Positions 21,575 through 29,120 of a stretch of DNA of 64,000 bases are shown one piece after another. Every line of letters starts with the position of its first letter. Position 1 is the first letter of the stretch. The position numbers and the translations under genes were made by a program. Origin of the DNA: Pseudonocardia sp. HH130630-07 (GTDB taxonomy: Bacteria > Actinomycetota > Actinomycetes > Mycobacteriales > Pseudonocardiaceae); the NCBI RefSeq assembly GCF_001698125.1, contig NZ_CP013854.1, positions 4,464,001 through 4,528,000 on the forward strand. The letters run 5' to 3'. The notes below the pieces were generated by a model that was not told the DNA's origin, made no database searches, and was given only the letters and a program-made list of their open reading frames with translations.

Positions 21575-22777
21575 CTCCGACGCGGAGCGCAGAACGTGCC
21601 CGAGATCCTGGACCGCGTGCCGCGACCGCCACGGTTCGAGTGTGCGAGCGAGGCGTCGCGCCTCGCCGAGACTCCGGCGGGAACCGGCCGCGGCGGCGAT
21701 CGGGACCGACTGCTGGGCCATGACCGCCGCCTCGTCCGGTTCTCCTGACAGGGCGAGCGCCCGCGCGGTCAGGATCGAGACGTACGCCTGGTCGCGCTGG
21801 GACAGTGATCGGGTGTCGACGCTCCGGTACTGGTGGAACGCGTCCCGTGGGCGGCCGGCCTCGCACAGACAGATGGCGATCTGGATCCCGAACAGCGCCT
21901 CGTCGTGCTGGAGCGCGGGATCGTTGCGGTCCGGCTGCTCGGCGGCGACGGCGGCCGCTCGATCCAGCATGCGACGGACGTCGCCGGACCGGGCTCCCAG
22001 CATCGCTTCGCATCGGGCGCGCTGCTGGAGGATCTCGGCTCGCAGGCCCGGTCCGGCACCGGTGCCGGCACGCTCGGCCGCCGCCACCAGATCGGACATC
22101 AGGTGGGTCGCGCGCCGGTCGTAGACGGCTTGTGCCTTGCGCAGCAGGACGTACGCCTGGATGGCGGAGTCATCCGCACGCAATGCGTACTCGAGGGCGC
22201 GGGCGTGCCAGGACGCGCACTCGACGTCCTGTCCGGCATCGCGGCACACGAAGCCGGCGAATTCCGCGACCTGCGCCCCGGACCGGAGCAGGAGCGATCG
22301 ATCCGCACCCCGGGACGAGTCCAGCGCCTCCTCGATCCGGATCATCAGGGCGACGGTCGAGGACAGGATCCGCGAAGGCCCGGCCTGATCGCCCGTCTGC
22401 TGGATCCGGGCCAGCTCTGCTGCGGGTTCGGCGGGATCGAGTACGGCACCGTCGGTGTCCGCCACGGGGTGCGTGTGGTCGCTCGTGGCCGGGGCCTGCG
22501 GTGTCGCTGCCGGTGTGGCACCGGCCTCACGGCGGCGTTCGACCCGCCCGGCGAACAATCGAGCGCGGAGCGCCGTGAGCCTGCCACCAGCGCCCAAACC
22601 GGCGTCGATGGCGGACACGAGCTCGTGCGACGCCAGTCCAGCGGAGGGACGCTCCGCCCGTGAGACGTACTCGCGGGAGAAGCCGGCGCGATTGGCCAGC
22701 TCGGCCTGGGAGATCCCGGCCTCGCGGCGATAGGCGCGAATGGCATGCGCGAGTCCTCCTTCCGGGTGCTCACGCAT
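21560..22777 (-). CDS. XRE-family regulator with TPR-like C-terminal domain
   Basis: This 405-residue protein has a helix-turn-helix at residues 9-60 (LAHAIRAYRREAGISQAELANRAGFSREYVSRAE). A linker follows, then about 300 residues of helical repeats rich in alanine (LLRSGAQVAEFAGFVCRDAG, RALEYALRADDSAIQAYVLLRKAQAVYDRRA, EALFGIQIAICLCEAGRPRDAFHQYR), the TPR-like architecture of large actinobacterial XRE regulators that sense peptides or small ligands. The ATG at 22777 is well defined. Upstream, within about 50 bases, begins a stack of mobile elements; beyond them lies a small-ORF pair with repeated TGTTGCCAC motifs, so regulator and probable target seem to have been pushed apart. Confidence 0.8.
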   Translation of the reverse strand: MREHPEGGLAHAIRAYRREAGISQAELANRAGFSREYVSRAERPSAGLASHELVSAIDAGLGAGGRLTALRARLFAGRVERRREAGATPAATPQAPATSDHTHPVADTDGAVLDPAEPAAELARIQQTGDQAGPSRILSSTVALMIRIEEALDSSRGADRSLLLRSGAQVAEFAGFVCRDAGQDVECASWHARALEYALRADDSAIQAYVLLRKAQAVYDRRATHLMSDLVAAAERAGTGAGPGLRAEILQQRARCEAMLGARSGDVRRMLDRAAAVAAEQPDRNDPALQHDEALFGIQIAICLCEAGRPRDAFHQYRSVDTRSLSQRDQAYVSILTARALALSGEPDEAAVMAQQSVPIAAAAGSRRSLGEARRLARTLEPWRSRHAVQDLGHVLRSASELLHR

Positions 22778-22825
22778 TCAGGTCTCCACGATCGTCGTTG
22801 CCCGTGAATAGCGCATGGTAGCTAG

Positions 22826-22992
22826 TGAGCCTTTTTCAACCTGACCAGCGAGCTTCTGCGTCAGGAGATCGCGAAGGTTGCAGCGCAACTGCTCTGACCA
22901 CAGCTGCACAGGTCACCGGCTCGCCAGCTCGGCGTCTGCACCCACACAACCAGGCCCCTGAGCTGCCGGAACGGCAGGTTGAAAAGGGCTCA
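22826..22992. mobile_element. MITE-like 167-bp inverted-repeat element
   Basis: TGAGCCTTTTTCAACCTG at 22826-22843 is matched by CAGGTTGAAAAGGGCTCA at 22975-22992 (17 of 18 bases pair). The 131 bases between contain no credible gene. The outer TGAGCCTTT is also the start of the IS5-like terminal repeat next door, so this may be a non-autonomous relative mobilised in trans. It occupies most of the gap between the XRE gene and the IS copies; nothing else is recognisable in 22778-22825. Confidence 0.6.
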
Positions 22993-23006
22993 GTGTCCTG
23001 AGTCAG

Positions 23007-23995
23007 TGAGCCTTTCCCAGTAGTGGGGAGCGGCTGGCGGCGACACGCCGGGGGCGTGGAGGTGCTCAACGAGGGTGCGGGACCCCGGTAGAAGAGGTCG
23101 GTCCGCTCAAAGATCGACTCACCACCGAGGTCCCGCGTGCCCGATCCTGTCACCTACACCGCCGTGCTCCCGATCGGGGAGCCCACCGCGTCCATGTTGT
23201 CGCGGCTGTTGGCCGAGGAACGCCTCCGGCGCGGGACCCGCCGCGGGCGTCGGGCGCTGGACTGTGACCGCCACGCGGTGCTGGTGCTGCGCTGGTTCCT
23301 CGACGCGACCCGGGTCGCCCAGCTCGCCGCCGACAACCAGCTGAGCCTGTCGAGTACCTACCGCTACCTGCACGAAGGCATCGACGTTCTGGCCGCCGCC
23401 GCGCCTGGACTGCCCGGCGCGCTGCTCGCGGCCCGCACCGCCGGGCACACCCACGTTCACCTCGACGGCACCGTGATCCACACTGACCGCTCCCGCACTC
23501 CCGGACCGACCCCGGGAGTGGATCTGTGGTGGTCGGGCAAGCACCACGTCCACGGCGGGAACGTTCAGGTCCTCACCGCGCCTGACGGGTGGCCGTTGTG
23601 GACATCCCCGGTGCGCCCGGGCCGCGAGCACGACACCACCTGCGCCCGCGGCCACCCCGGCCTGCTCGACGCGATCGAGGACTGGACCGACGACACCCAC
23701 GTCGTGCTCGCCGACCTCGGCTACGACGGTGAGAACACCCGCCTGACCTGCCCGTTCAAGACCCCCACCGGCGGTGGGCTGTCGGTGGACAAGCGCACCG
23801 TCAACACGCTGCACTCCGCCGTCAGGGCTGTGGCCGAACGCGGGAACTCCCTGCTCAAGACCACCTTCAAGGCGCTGCGTCGGGTCAGCTTCTGCCCCTG
23901 GCGGATCGGCGCGATCACCGCCGCCGCGCTCGTTCTCCTCCACGTCGAGCACGACCGAACCACATGATCAACCAGCACCTACTGGGAAAGGCTCA
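23007..23995 (+). mobile_element. IS5-like insertion sequence (989 bp)
   Basis: Perfect 17-base terminal inverted repeats TGAGCCTTTCCCAGTAG (23007-23023) and complement (23979-23995) enclose one transposase gene. If the ends are placed at AGCC...GGCT, a five-base CAGTG direct repeat flanks the copy. Removing the element and one CAGTG restores the 3' end of the IS630 transposase, so this insertion is the younger one. Confidence 0.85.
23137..23967 (+). CDS. IS5-family transposase
   Basis: This 276-residue transposase has an N-terminal helix-turn-helix region (VLRWFLDATRVAQLAADNQLSLSSTYRYLHEGI) and a DDE nuclease domain of the DDE_Tnp_4 type. Catalytic acids are expected at the Asp in HVHLDGTVIH, the Asp in VLADLGYDGE and the Glu in RAVAERGNSLLK. 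The length is full for the family and no internal stop is seen. The GTG at 23137 follows GAGG by six bases. With intact terminal repeats the element looks potentially active. Confidence 0.85.
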   Translation: MPDPVTYTAVLPIGEPTASMLSRLLAEERLRRGTRRGRRALDCDRHAVLVLRWFLDATRVAQLAADNQLSLSSTYRYLHEGIDVLAAAAPGLPGALLAARTAGHTHVHLDGTVIHTDRSRTPGPTPGVDLWWSGKHHVHGGNVQVLTAPDGWPLWTSPVRPGREHDTTCARGHPGLLDAIEDWTDDTHVVLADLGYDGENTRLTCPFKTPTGGGLSVDKRTVNTLHSAVRAVAERGNSLLKTTFKALRRVSFCPWRIGAITAAALVLLHVEHDRTT

Positions 23996-25071
23996 GTGAT
24001 TCGTTTGCAGTAGTGAGCGACGCTGTCGAGGATCTCGTCGGCGGTTTTGGTCCAGACGTAGGGCTTGGGATCGTCGTTCCAGGTCTTGATCCAGGCTCGG
24101 ACGTCGGCGTTGAGCGCGCGGACCGAGCGGTGGGTGGAACGCCGCAGCTTCTTCGTGGTCAGCTCGGCGAACCAGCGCTCGACGAGATTGAGCCATGACG
24201 AACTGGTCGGGGTGAAGTGCAGGACGAACCGCGGGTGAGCGGCCAGCCAGCGGCGGATCGCCGGGGTCTTGTGGGTGGAGGCGTTGTCCAGCACCAGGTG
24301 CACGTCGAGCTCGGCGGGGACTTCGCGGTCGAGGGTGCGCAGGAACTTGCCGAACTCGACCGCCCGATGGCGGGCGTGCAGGGAGCCGATGACCTTGCCG
24401 GTGGTGATGTCGAGGGCGGCGTAGAGGCTCGAGGTGCCGTTGCGGACGTAGTCGTGGCTGGCCCGCGCCGGGCTGCCGGGCAGCATCGGAAAGACGGGCT
24501 GGGTGCGATCGAGAGCCTGGATCTGGGTCTTCTCGTCCACACACAGCACCAGCGCGCGTTCGGGCGGGTCGAGGTAGAGACCGACGACGTCGCGGACCTT
24601 GTCCACGAACAACGGATCTTTCGACAGCTTCCAGGAGTCGGTCTTGTGCGGCGCCAGTCCGAACGCCCGCCACACCCGCGACACCGTCGTCTGCGACATG
24701 CCTAGGTGGGCTGCCATCGAGCGGGTCGACCAGTGAGTCGCATCCGCCGGTGTCGTCTCCAAGGTCAGCACGACCAGGCGCTCGACCTGCTCGTCGGTGA
24801 CCGTGCGCGGACGCCCCGGCCGCGGCTCGTCGACCAACCCGTCGAGGCGGTGCTCGGCAAAACGGGACCGCCACGTCGTCACCGTCGGTCGCGACACCCC
24901 CAACCAGGCCGCGACCTCGGTGTTCGACCTACCCTCGGCGGCAGCTAGCACGATCTTGCTCCGGGTGGCCAACCCGGCCGCGCTGGTTCGTCGCCGCGCC
25001 CACGACTCAAGCTGGGACCGCTCGTCGTCGGTCAGGATGATCCGCGCCGGCTTCGGTCCCCGAGTCGCCAT
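23968..25071 (-). CDS. IS630-family transposase with replaced C-terminus
   Basis: This 367-residue protein has a Tc1/mariner-like paired helix-turn-helix region (AAGLATRSKIVLAAAEGRSNTEVAAWLGVSRPTVTTW, then TRSMAAHLGMSQTTVSRVWRAFG). The DDE domain has Asp in LCVDEKTQIQALDR, Asp in LVLDNASTHKTP and Glu in SWLNLVERWFAELTTK. The ending HYCKRITEPFPVGAG runs into the terminal repeat of the IS5-like copy. Joining the bases at 22990-23006 restores KRITDSGH and a TGA, the usual IS630 ending. Only the last few residues were changed, so the protein may still work, although its left end is now 1 kb away. The ATG at 25071 is the natural start. Confidence 0.85.
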   Translation of the reverse strand: MATRGPKPARIILTDDERSQLESWARRRTSAAGLATRSKIVLAAAEGRSNTEVAAWLGVSRPTVTTWRSRFAEHRLDGLVDEPRPGRPRTVTDEQVERLVVLTLETTPADATHWSTRSMAAHLGMSQTTVSRVWRAFGLAPHKTDSWKLSKDPLFVDKVRDVVGLYLDPPERALVLCVDEKTQIQALDRTQPVFPMLPGSPARASHDYVRNGTSSLYAALDITTGKVIGSLHARHRAVEFGKFLRTLDREVPAELDVHLVLDNASTHKTPAIRRWLAAHPRFVLHFTPTSSSWLNLVERWFAELTTKKLRRSTHRSVRALNADVRAWIKTWNDDPKPYVWTKTADEILDSVAHYCKRITEPFPVGAG

Positions 25072-25129
25072 GCCGCAGCCTAACAACCGACAGCGATTTA
25101 ACAACTCAGGACACTAGTCGGCATCTTTC

Positions 25130-25217
25130 TGTTGCCACGGAATCACGTGGTCGCCGATCGATCCGGCACGCGCATCGGTGTACCCGGGTGGCAACACCGC
25201 GTGTGGCCTGTTGCCAC
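25130..25217. promoter_or_regulatory. Three copies of TGTTGCCAC upstream of the small-ORF pair
   Basis: TGTTGCCAC occurs at 25130-25138 and 25209-25217, and its complement GTGGCAACA at 25188-25196. All three lie in the 190-base leader region between the IS630 end and the first small ORF. A weaker relative, CGTTGCCCG, lies just upstream of the XRE gene. This looks like an operator array, plausibly for the XRE regulator; no binding data are implied. Confidence 0.5.
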
Positions 25218-25303
25218 CTCACGTCCGTCTCCGGGCTCCGGTCCGATCGTTCCCACCGCGGGTCGCGCCGGCCACCCGCCAGGTACAGAGGAGACCCGGG
25301 TTG

Positions 25304-25474
25304 ATGATCACCATTCGTGCTGTGTCCGACGGACTCCACGCTCGTACACCGGAGACGATCGCGTGTGGGCCCGTCGATCTCGTGCACGGCTCGGAGCACG
25401 CCGGGGACCCGACCGGCGCCGACGATGGCCGCAACCGGGTCTGGTTCGACGGAGCGGGTGGTGGCCACGCATGA
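25304..25474 (+). CDS. Small hypothetical protein (56 aa)
   Basis: The frame reads MITIRAVSDGLHARTPETI then ACGPVDLVHGSEHAGD and ends FDGAGGGHA. A GAGGAG ribosome site at 25288-25293 lies ten bases before the ATG, or seven before an in-frame TTG at 25301. Its TGA overlaps the ATG of the next ORF (ATGA), supporting real, coupled translation. No domain is recognised. It lies downstream of the TGTTGCCAC array, inside the palindrome-flanked island. Confidence 0.5.
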   Translation: MITIRAVSDGLHARTPETIACGPVDLVHGSEHAGDPTGADDGRNRVWFDGAGGGHA

Positions 25475-25761
25475 CGTCCCGCGGCTCGGTCCCCCTCTCT
25501 CCGGTAGCCAGGGTTCTGTGGCTCACCTGCAGCAACGAGGTCCTCGACCATCTCGTCCTGGAGAACGACCTCGGGGACGACGTCCGGATCTCGGCGGGAC
25601 AGGGCATCCGGACGTTGTGCGGTGGTGTCGTTCTGCCCGCGGCTCTGTCGACCGCTCCCAGGACGAGGTGCGGGCGGTGCGCGCAGCACGAGACCGACGT
25701 GCACGCCCGCTGCCGCACCCCGTGCGGTGACCGCCGCCGCCGATTCCGTCCATGGCGGTGA
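25471..25761 (+). CDS. Small cysteine-rich hypothetical protein (96 aa)
   Basis: This protein contains six cysteines. IRTLCGG (Cys50), a PAA segment and RCGRCA (Cys67, Cys70) form a TLCG-x-PA-x-C-x2-C arrangement like that of many short actinobacterial proteins found beside XRE regulators; Cys81 and Cys85 follow in a basic tail. A small zinc-binding fold is plausible. Translation starts at the ATG overlapping the stop of the 56-residue ORF. A second palindromic element begins 18 bases after the stop. Function is unknown; the link to the XRE gene is by position and shared upstream motifs. Confidence 0.55.
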   Translation: MTSRGSVPLSPVARVLWLTCSNEVLDHLVLENDLGDDVRISAGQGIRTLCGGVVLPAALSTAPRTRCGRCAQHETDVHARCRTPCGDRRRRFRPWR

Positions 25762-25778
25762 CCAGACGCCCGCCCGGC

Positions 25779-25831
25779 TCCACTCATGGAGCATCGGACC
25801 GGTAGTGCCGGGCCGAAGCTCCATGAGTGCG
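25779..25831. repeat. Palindromic element, copy B
   Basis: TCCACTCATGGAGC (25779-25792) and GCTCCATGAGTG (from 25818) flank a 25-base centre with TCGG/CCGA pairing. Arms are the same as copy A except for the last two outer bases on the right. It lies between the small-ORF pair and the ftsK promoter, closing the accessory island. Confidence 0.75.
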
Positions 25832-25932
25832 ACAGGGACGGGCGCGATCCCAGGCAGGCGCGGACGGGACGGGTAGGGCCGGGGGAGCGTCGGTCCCGGG
25901 TTCGATCATGGTCACGGGCTACCGTGTGTGAC

Positions 25933-28500
25933 ATGGCAGGACGCACGGGTACGGGCCGGACGACCACGAGAGCGGCCGCGGGTCGTGGCTCGGGGCGGTC
26001 CGGTTCGCGTGCGGCGGCCTCCCGCAAGCGCCCGGCGGCGCGGCGCACCCCGCCGAAGCGCCAGGGGCCCGACCTGATCGACCGCGGGATCGACGCGGTC
26101 GGCCGCGGTGTCGCGCGCACCTTCCGCGCGTCCGGCCGGGCGGTCGGGCGTACCCGGGACATCGATCCCGCGCACCGCCGGGACGGGCTCGGATTCGGCA
26201 TGCTCGTGCTCGCGGTGATCGCCGCGGCGGGGTTGTGGTGGCAGGCCGGCGGCTCCGTCGGGTACTGGTTCACCTTCGTCGTGCAGGCCGTGACGGGTGT
26301 GGCCGGCGTGCTGCTCCCGCTCGTCCTGCTGGGCATCGGCGTCGTGCTGGTGACCACCCCGGCCCACACCGAGGCCCGGCCGCGGATCGTCGCCGGGTCG
26401 CTGCTGCTCGCGCTCGCCGTGCTCGGGCTCGTGCACCTGGCCCGGGGCGGCCCCTCCGAGCCGGACGACTGGCGCCGCGCCGGCGGTGCGATCGGCTACG
26501 TCGCGGGCACCCCGCTGCAGGCCGGGCTCACGGTCTGGACGGCGGTCCCGGTGCTCGTCCTGCTCATGCTGTACTCGTTGTTGCTGGTCACCGGGATCCC
26601 GGTCCGCGAGCTGCCGGACCGGTTCCGCCGGCTCACCGGGCAGCTCCCGCCCGAGGACGAGTCCGCCGACGGCACCGCCGCCCCGCGCACGGTCGCCGAC
26701 GCCGTCGCCGAGAAGGAGGCGGCCGGCGAGGGGGAGACCCCGAAGCGCCGCCGCCCGGCGCGCCGCCGCCAGCAGGCCTCGGAGGCGGACGCCTTCCGGG
26801 CCGACGAGGGCGAGCACGCCCCGGCACCGGTCGACCCGGAGGTGCCCGGCGCACCGCAGGAGGTCCCGGCGGCCGCGGCCGCGAAGAAGGCGCCGCGCAA
26901 GCCGGTCGTCGAGACCCCGCCCGCCGAGGACACCCCGCCCACCGAGGGCGAGCAGCTGTCGATGGCGATCCGCGAACCGGTCGGCGAGACCGAGTACGTG
27001 CTGCCCCCGGCGGACGCGCTGGAGTCCGGCCCGCCGCCGAAGACCCGCAGCTCCGCGAACGACGCCATGATCGAGGCGATCACCGGCGTGCTCGACCAGT
27101 TCAACATCGACGCCCAGGTCACCGGCTTCACCCGCGGCCCGACGGTCACCCGCTACGAGATCGAGCTGGGCCCGGCGGTGAAGGTCGAGAAGATCACCCA
27201 GCTGCAGCGCAACCTGGCCTACGCGGTCGCGAACGACAACGTCCGGCTGCTGGCGCCGATCCCCGGCAAGTCCGCCGTCGGCATCGAGGTCCCGAACACC
27301 GACCGCGAGATGGTCCGCCTCGGCGACGTCCTGCGTTCCGGGTCGGCGCGGAACGAGCAGCACCCGATGGGGATCGGGCTGGGCAAGGACATCGAGGGCC
27401 ACTACCTCGTCGCGAACCTGGCGAAGATGCCGCACCTGCTGGTCGCGGGCTCCACCGGTTCCGGTAAGTCGAGCTTCGTCAACTCGATGCTCGTCTCGCT
27501 GCTGACCCGGGCCACCCCGGACGAGGTCCGGATGATCCTCATCGACCCGAAGATGGTCGAGCTGACCCCGTACGAGGGCATCCCGCACCTGATCACGCCC
27601 ATCATCACCCAGCCGAAGAAGGCCGCCGCGGCGCTGGCCTGGCTGGTGGAGGAGATGGAGCAGCGCTACCAGGACATGCAGGCCAACCGGGTCCGCCACA
27701 TCGACGACTTCAACCGCAAGGTCCGCTCCGGCGAGATCACCGCGCCGCCCGGGTCCGAGCGCGTCTACCGGCCCTACCCGTACATCATGTGCATCGTCGA
27801 CGAGCTCGCCGACCTCATGATGACGGCGCCGCGCGACGTCGAGGACGCGATCGTCCGGATCACCCAGAAGGCCCGTGCGGCCGGGATCCACCTGATCCTG
27901 GCGACCCAGCGGCCCTCGGTCGACGTCGTCACCGGCCTGATCAAGACGAACGTCCCGTCCCGGCTGGCGTTCGCGACGTCGTCGCTCACCGACTCGCGGG
28001 TCATCCTCGACCAGCCCGGCGCGGAGAAGCTGATCGGCATGGGCGACGCGCTCTACCTGCCGATGGGTGCCGGCAAGCCGGTCCGCATGCAGGGCGCCTT
28101 CATCGACGACGACGAGATCGCCAAGATCGTCTCGTTCACCAAGGAGCAGGCCGAGCCCAGCTACACCGAGGGTGTCACGGCGCAGAAGGCCGGCGAGGCC
28201 AAGGAGATCGACGCCGACATCGGCGACGACCTCGACGTCCTGCTGCAGGCCGCGGAGCTGATCGTCACCTCGCAGTTCGGGTCGACGTCGATGCTGCAGC
28301 GCAAGCTGCGCGTCGGGTTCGCCAAGGCCGGACGCCTGATGGACCTGCTCGAGACCCGGCGCATCGTCGGGCCGTCGGAGGGCTCCAAGGCCCGCGACGT
28401 GCTGGTGAAGCCGGACGAGCTGGAGAACGCGCTCTACCTGATCCGCGGCGGCGGCACGGCCGACGGCGGCGAGGTCGGCGGCGGCGACGACGAGGACTGA
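25933..28500 (+). CDS. ftsK: DNA translocase FtsK
   Basis: This 855-residue septal DNA pump clears and resolves chromosome termini at division. A basic Ala/Arg/Gly-rich start is followed by about four membrane helices (residues about 80-220), a charged Pro/Glu/Lys linker, the alpha domain with QFNIDAQVTGFTRGPTVTRYE, the RecA-like motor with Walker A AGSTGSGKSS near residue 507 and IDPKMVELTPYEGIPHLITP, Walker B around MCIVDELADLMM, and the C-terminal gamma winged helix (AAELIVTSQFGSTSMLQRKLRVGFAKAG). The ATG at 25933 follows TACCGT (25920-25925) by seven bases, a leaderless pattern. The last 67 bases overlap the convergent trmL gene. Confidence 0.96.
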   Translation: MAGRTGTGRTTTRAAAGRGSGRSGSRAAASRKRPAARRTPPKRQGPDLIDRGIDAVGRGVARTFRASGRAVGRTRDIDPAHRRDGLGFGMLVLAVIAAAGLWWQAGGSVGYWFTFVVQAVTGVAGVLLPLVLLGIGVVLVTTPAHTEARPRIVAGSLLLALAVLGLVHLARGGPSEPDDWRRAGGAIGYVAGTPLQAGLTVWTAVPVLVLLMLYSLLLVTGIPVRELPDRFRRLTGQLPPEDESADGTAAPRTVADAVAEKEAAGEGETPKRRRPARRRQQASEADAFRADEGEHAPAPVDPEVPGAPQEVPAAAAAKKAPRKPVVETPPAEDTPPTEGEQLSMAIREPVGETEYVLPPADALESGPPPKTRSSANDAMIEAITGVLDQFNIDAQVTGFTRGPTVTRYEIELGPAVKVEKITQLQRNLAYAVANDNVRLLAPIPGKSAVGIEVPNTDREMVRLGDVLRSGSARNEQHPMGIGLGKDIEGHYLVANLAKMPHLLVAGSTGSGKSSFVNSMLVSLLTRATPDEVRMILIDPKMVELTPYEGIPHLITPIITQPKKAAAALAWLVEEMEQRYQDMQANRVRHIDDFNRKVRSGEITAPPGSERVYRPYPYIMCIVDELADLMMTAPRDVEDAIVRITQKARAAGIHLILATQRPSVDVVTGLIKTNVPSRLAFATSSLTDSRVILDQPGAEKLIGMGDALYLPMGAGKPVRMQGAFIDDDEIAKIVSFTKEQAEPSYTEGVTAQKAGEAKEIDADIGDDLDVLLQAAELIVTSQFGSTSMLQRKLRVGFAKAGRLMDLLETRRIVGPSEGSKARDVLVKPDELENALYLIRGGGTADGGEVGGGDDED

Positions 28501-28973
28501 GCGGGCGCCGCACCGGTGAAGCCCAGCTGGCGCCAAGCCTCGTAGACGGCGACCGCGGCCGCGTTGGCCAGGTTGAGCGAGCGGTTCGACGGCCGCATCG
28601 GCAGCCCGACGAGCCCGGTCACCCACGGTGCCCCGGCCACCTCCGCGGGCAGGCCGAGCGACTCGCTGCCGAACAGCAGCACGTCGGAGTCGCGGTAGCC
28701 CACGTCGGTGTGGCGGGTCGGGGCGTCCGGGACGAACGCGAACACCCGGGCCCGGGCCGCTCCGGTCCAGGCGGCGAACGCGGCGGTGTCGTCGTGGACG
28801 ACGACGTCGGCGAGGTCCCGGTAGTCGAGCCCGGCCCGGCGGACCGCGCGCTCGTCGAGGGAGAAGCCCAGCGGCCGGATCAGGTGCAGCTCCGCACCGG
28901 TGTTCGCCGCCAGCCGGATGGCGTTCCCGGTGTTGGGCGGGATCTCCGGCATGTGCAGCGCGAGTCGGACCAC
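28434..28973 (-). CDS. trmL: tRNA (cytidine/uridine-2'-O-)-methyltransferase TrmL
   Basis: This 179-residue SPOUT methyltransferase modifies the wobble ribose of certain tRNAs. It has the trefoil-knot landmarks MPEIPPNTGNAIRLAANTG, LIRPLGFSLDERAVRRAGLDY, LLFGSESLGLP and MRPSNRSLNLANAAAVAVYEAWRQLGF. The core ends there; the last 25 residues, rich in Ser/Pro, come from reading through the 3' end of ftsK on the opposite strand. The GTG at 28973 puts VVRLALHMPEIPPN at the family's normal start, with a GATACT-like box six bases upstream. Confidence 0.9.
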   Translation of the reverse strand: MVRLALHMPEIPPNTGNAIRLAANTGAELHLIRPLGFSLDERAVRRAGLDYRDLADVVVHDDTAAFAAWTGAARARVFAFVPDAPTRHTDVGYRDSDVLLFGSESLGLPAEVAGAPWVTGLVGLPMRPSNRSLNLANAAAVAVYEAWRQLGFTGAAPAQSSSSPPPTSPPSAVPPPRIR

Positions 28974-29120
28974 GCCGCAAGTATCGCCCCGCCGCCCCGC
29001 CGCCCCTGCCGCCCCGCCGTGCTGCCGGACGCTCACCGCTTGTCAGGATGCGCGCGGGATCGGGCGAGCAGTGGCGCACCGCGTGAGCGGATCGAGAGCT
29101 GCGCCGTGGGAGCCGCCGGG

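Larger units (their letters stand above)
22993..25114 (-). mobile_element. IS630-family element interrupted by the IS5-like element
   Basis: The ends are AGTGTCCTGAGT at 22992-23003 and its complement at 25104-25115, a 12-base inverted repeat, with weaker similarity further in. Inside is an IS630-type transposase read leftward. The IS5-like copy sits 14 bases inside the left end. Taking it out gives an IS630 element of about 1.1 kb. The right junction has TA next to the repeat, as expected for IS630; the left has CA, so a clean TA duplication is not seen. Confidence 0.8.

Noticed and set aside
20164..21723. Long plus-strand frame running through the end of rnj and the hydrolase
   Set aside because: It is the out-of-frame reading of two convincing genes and crosses the palindromic element.
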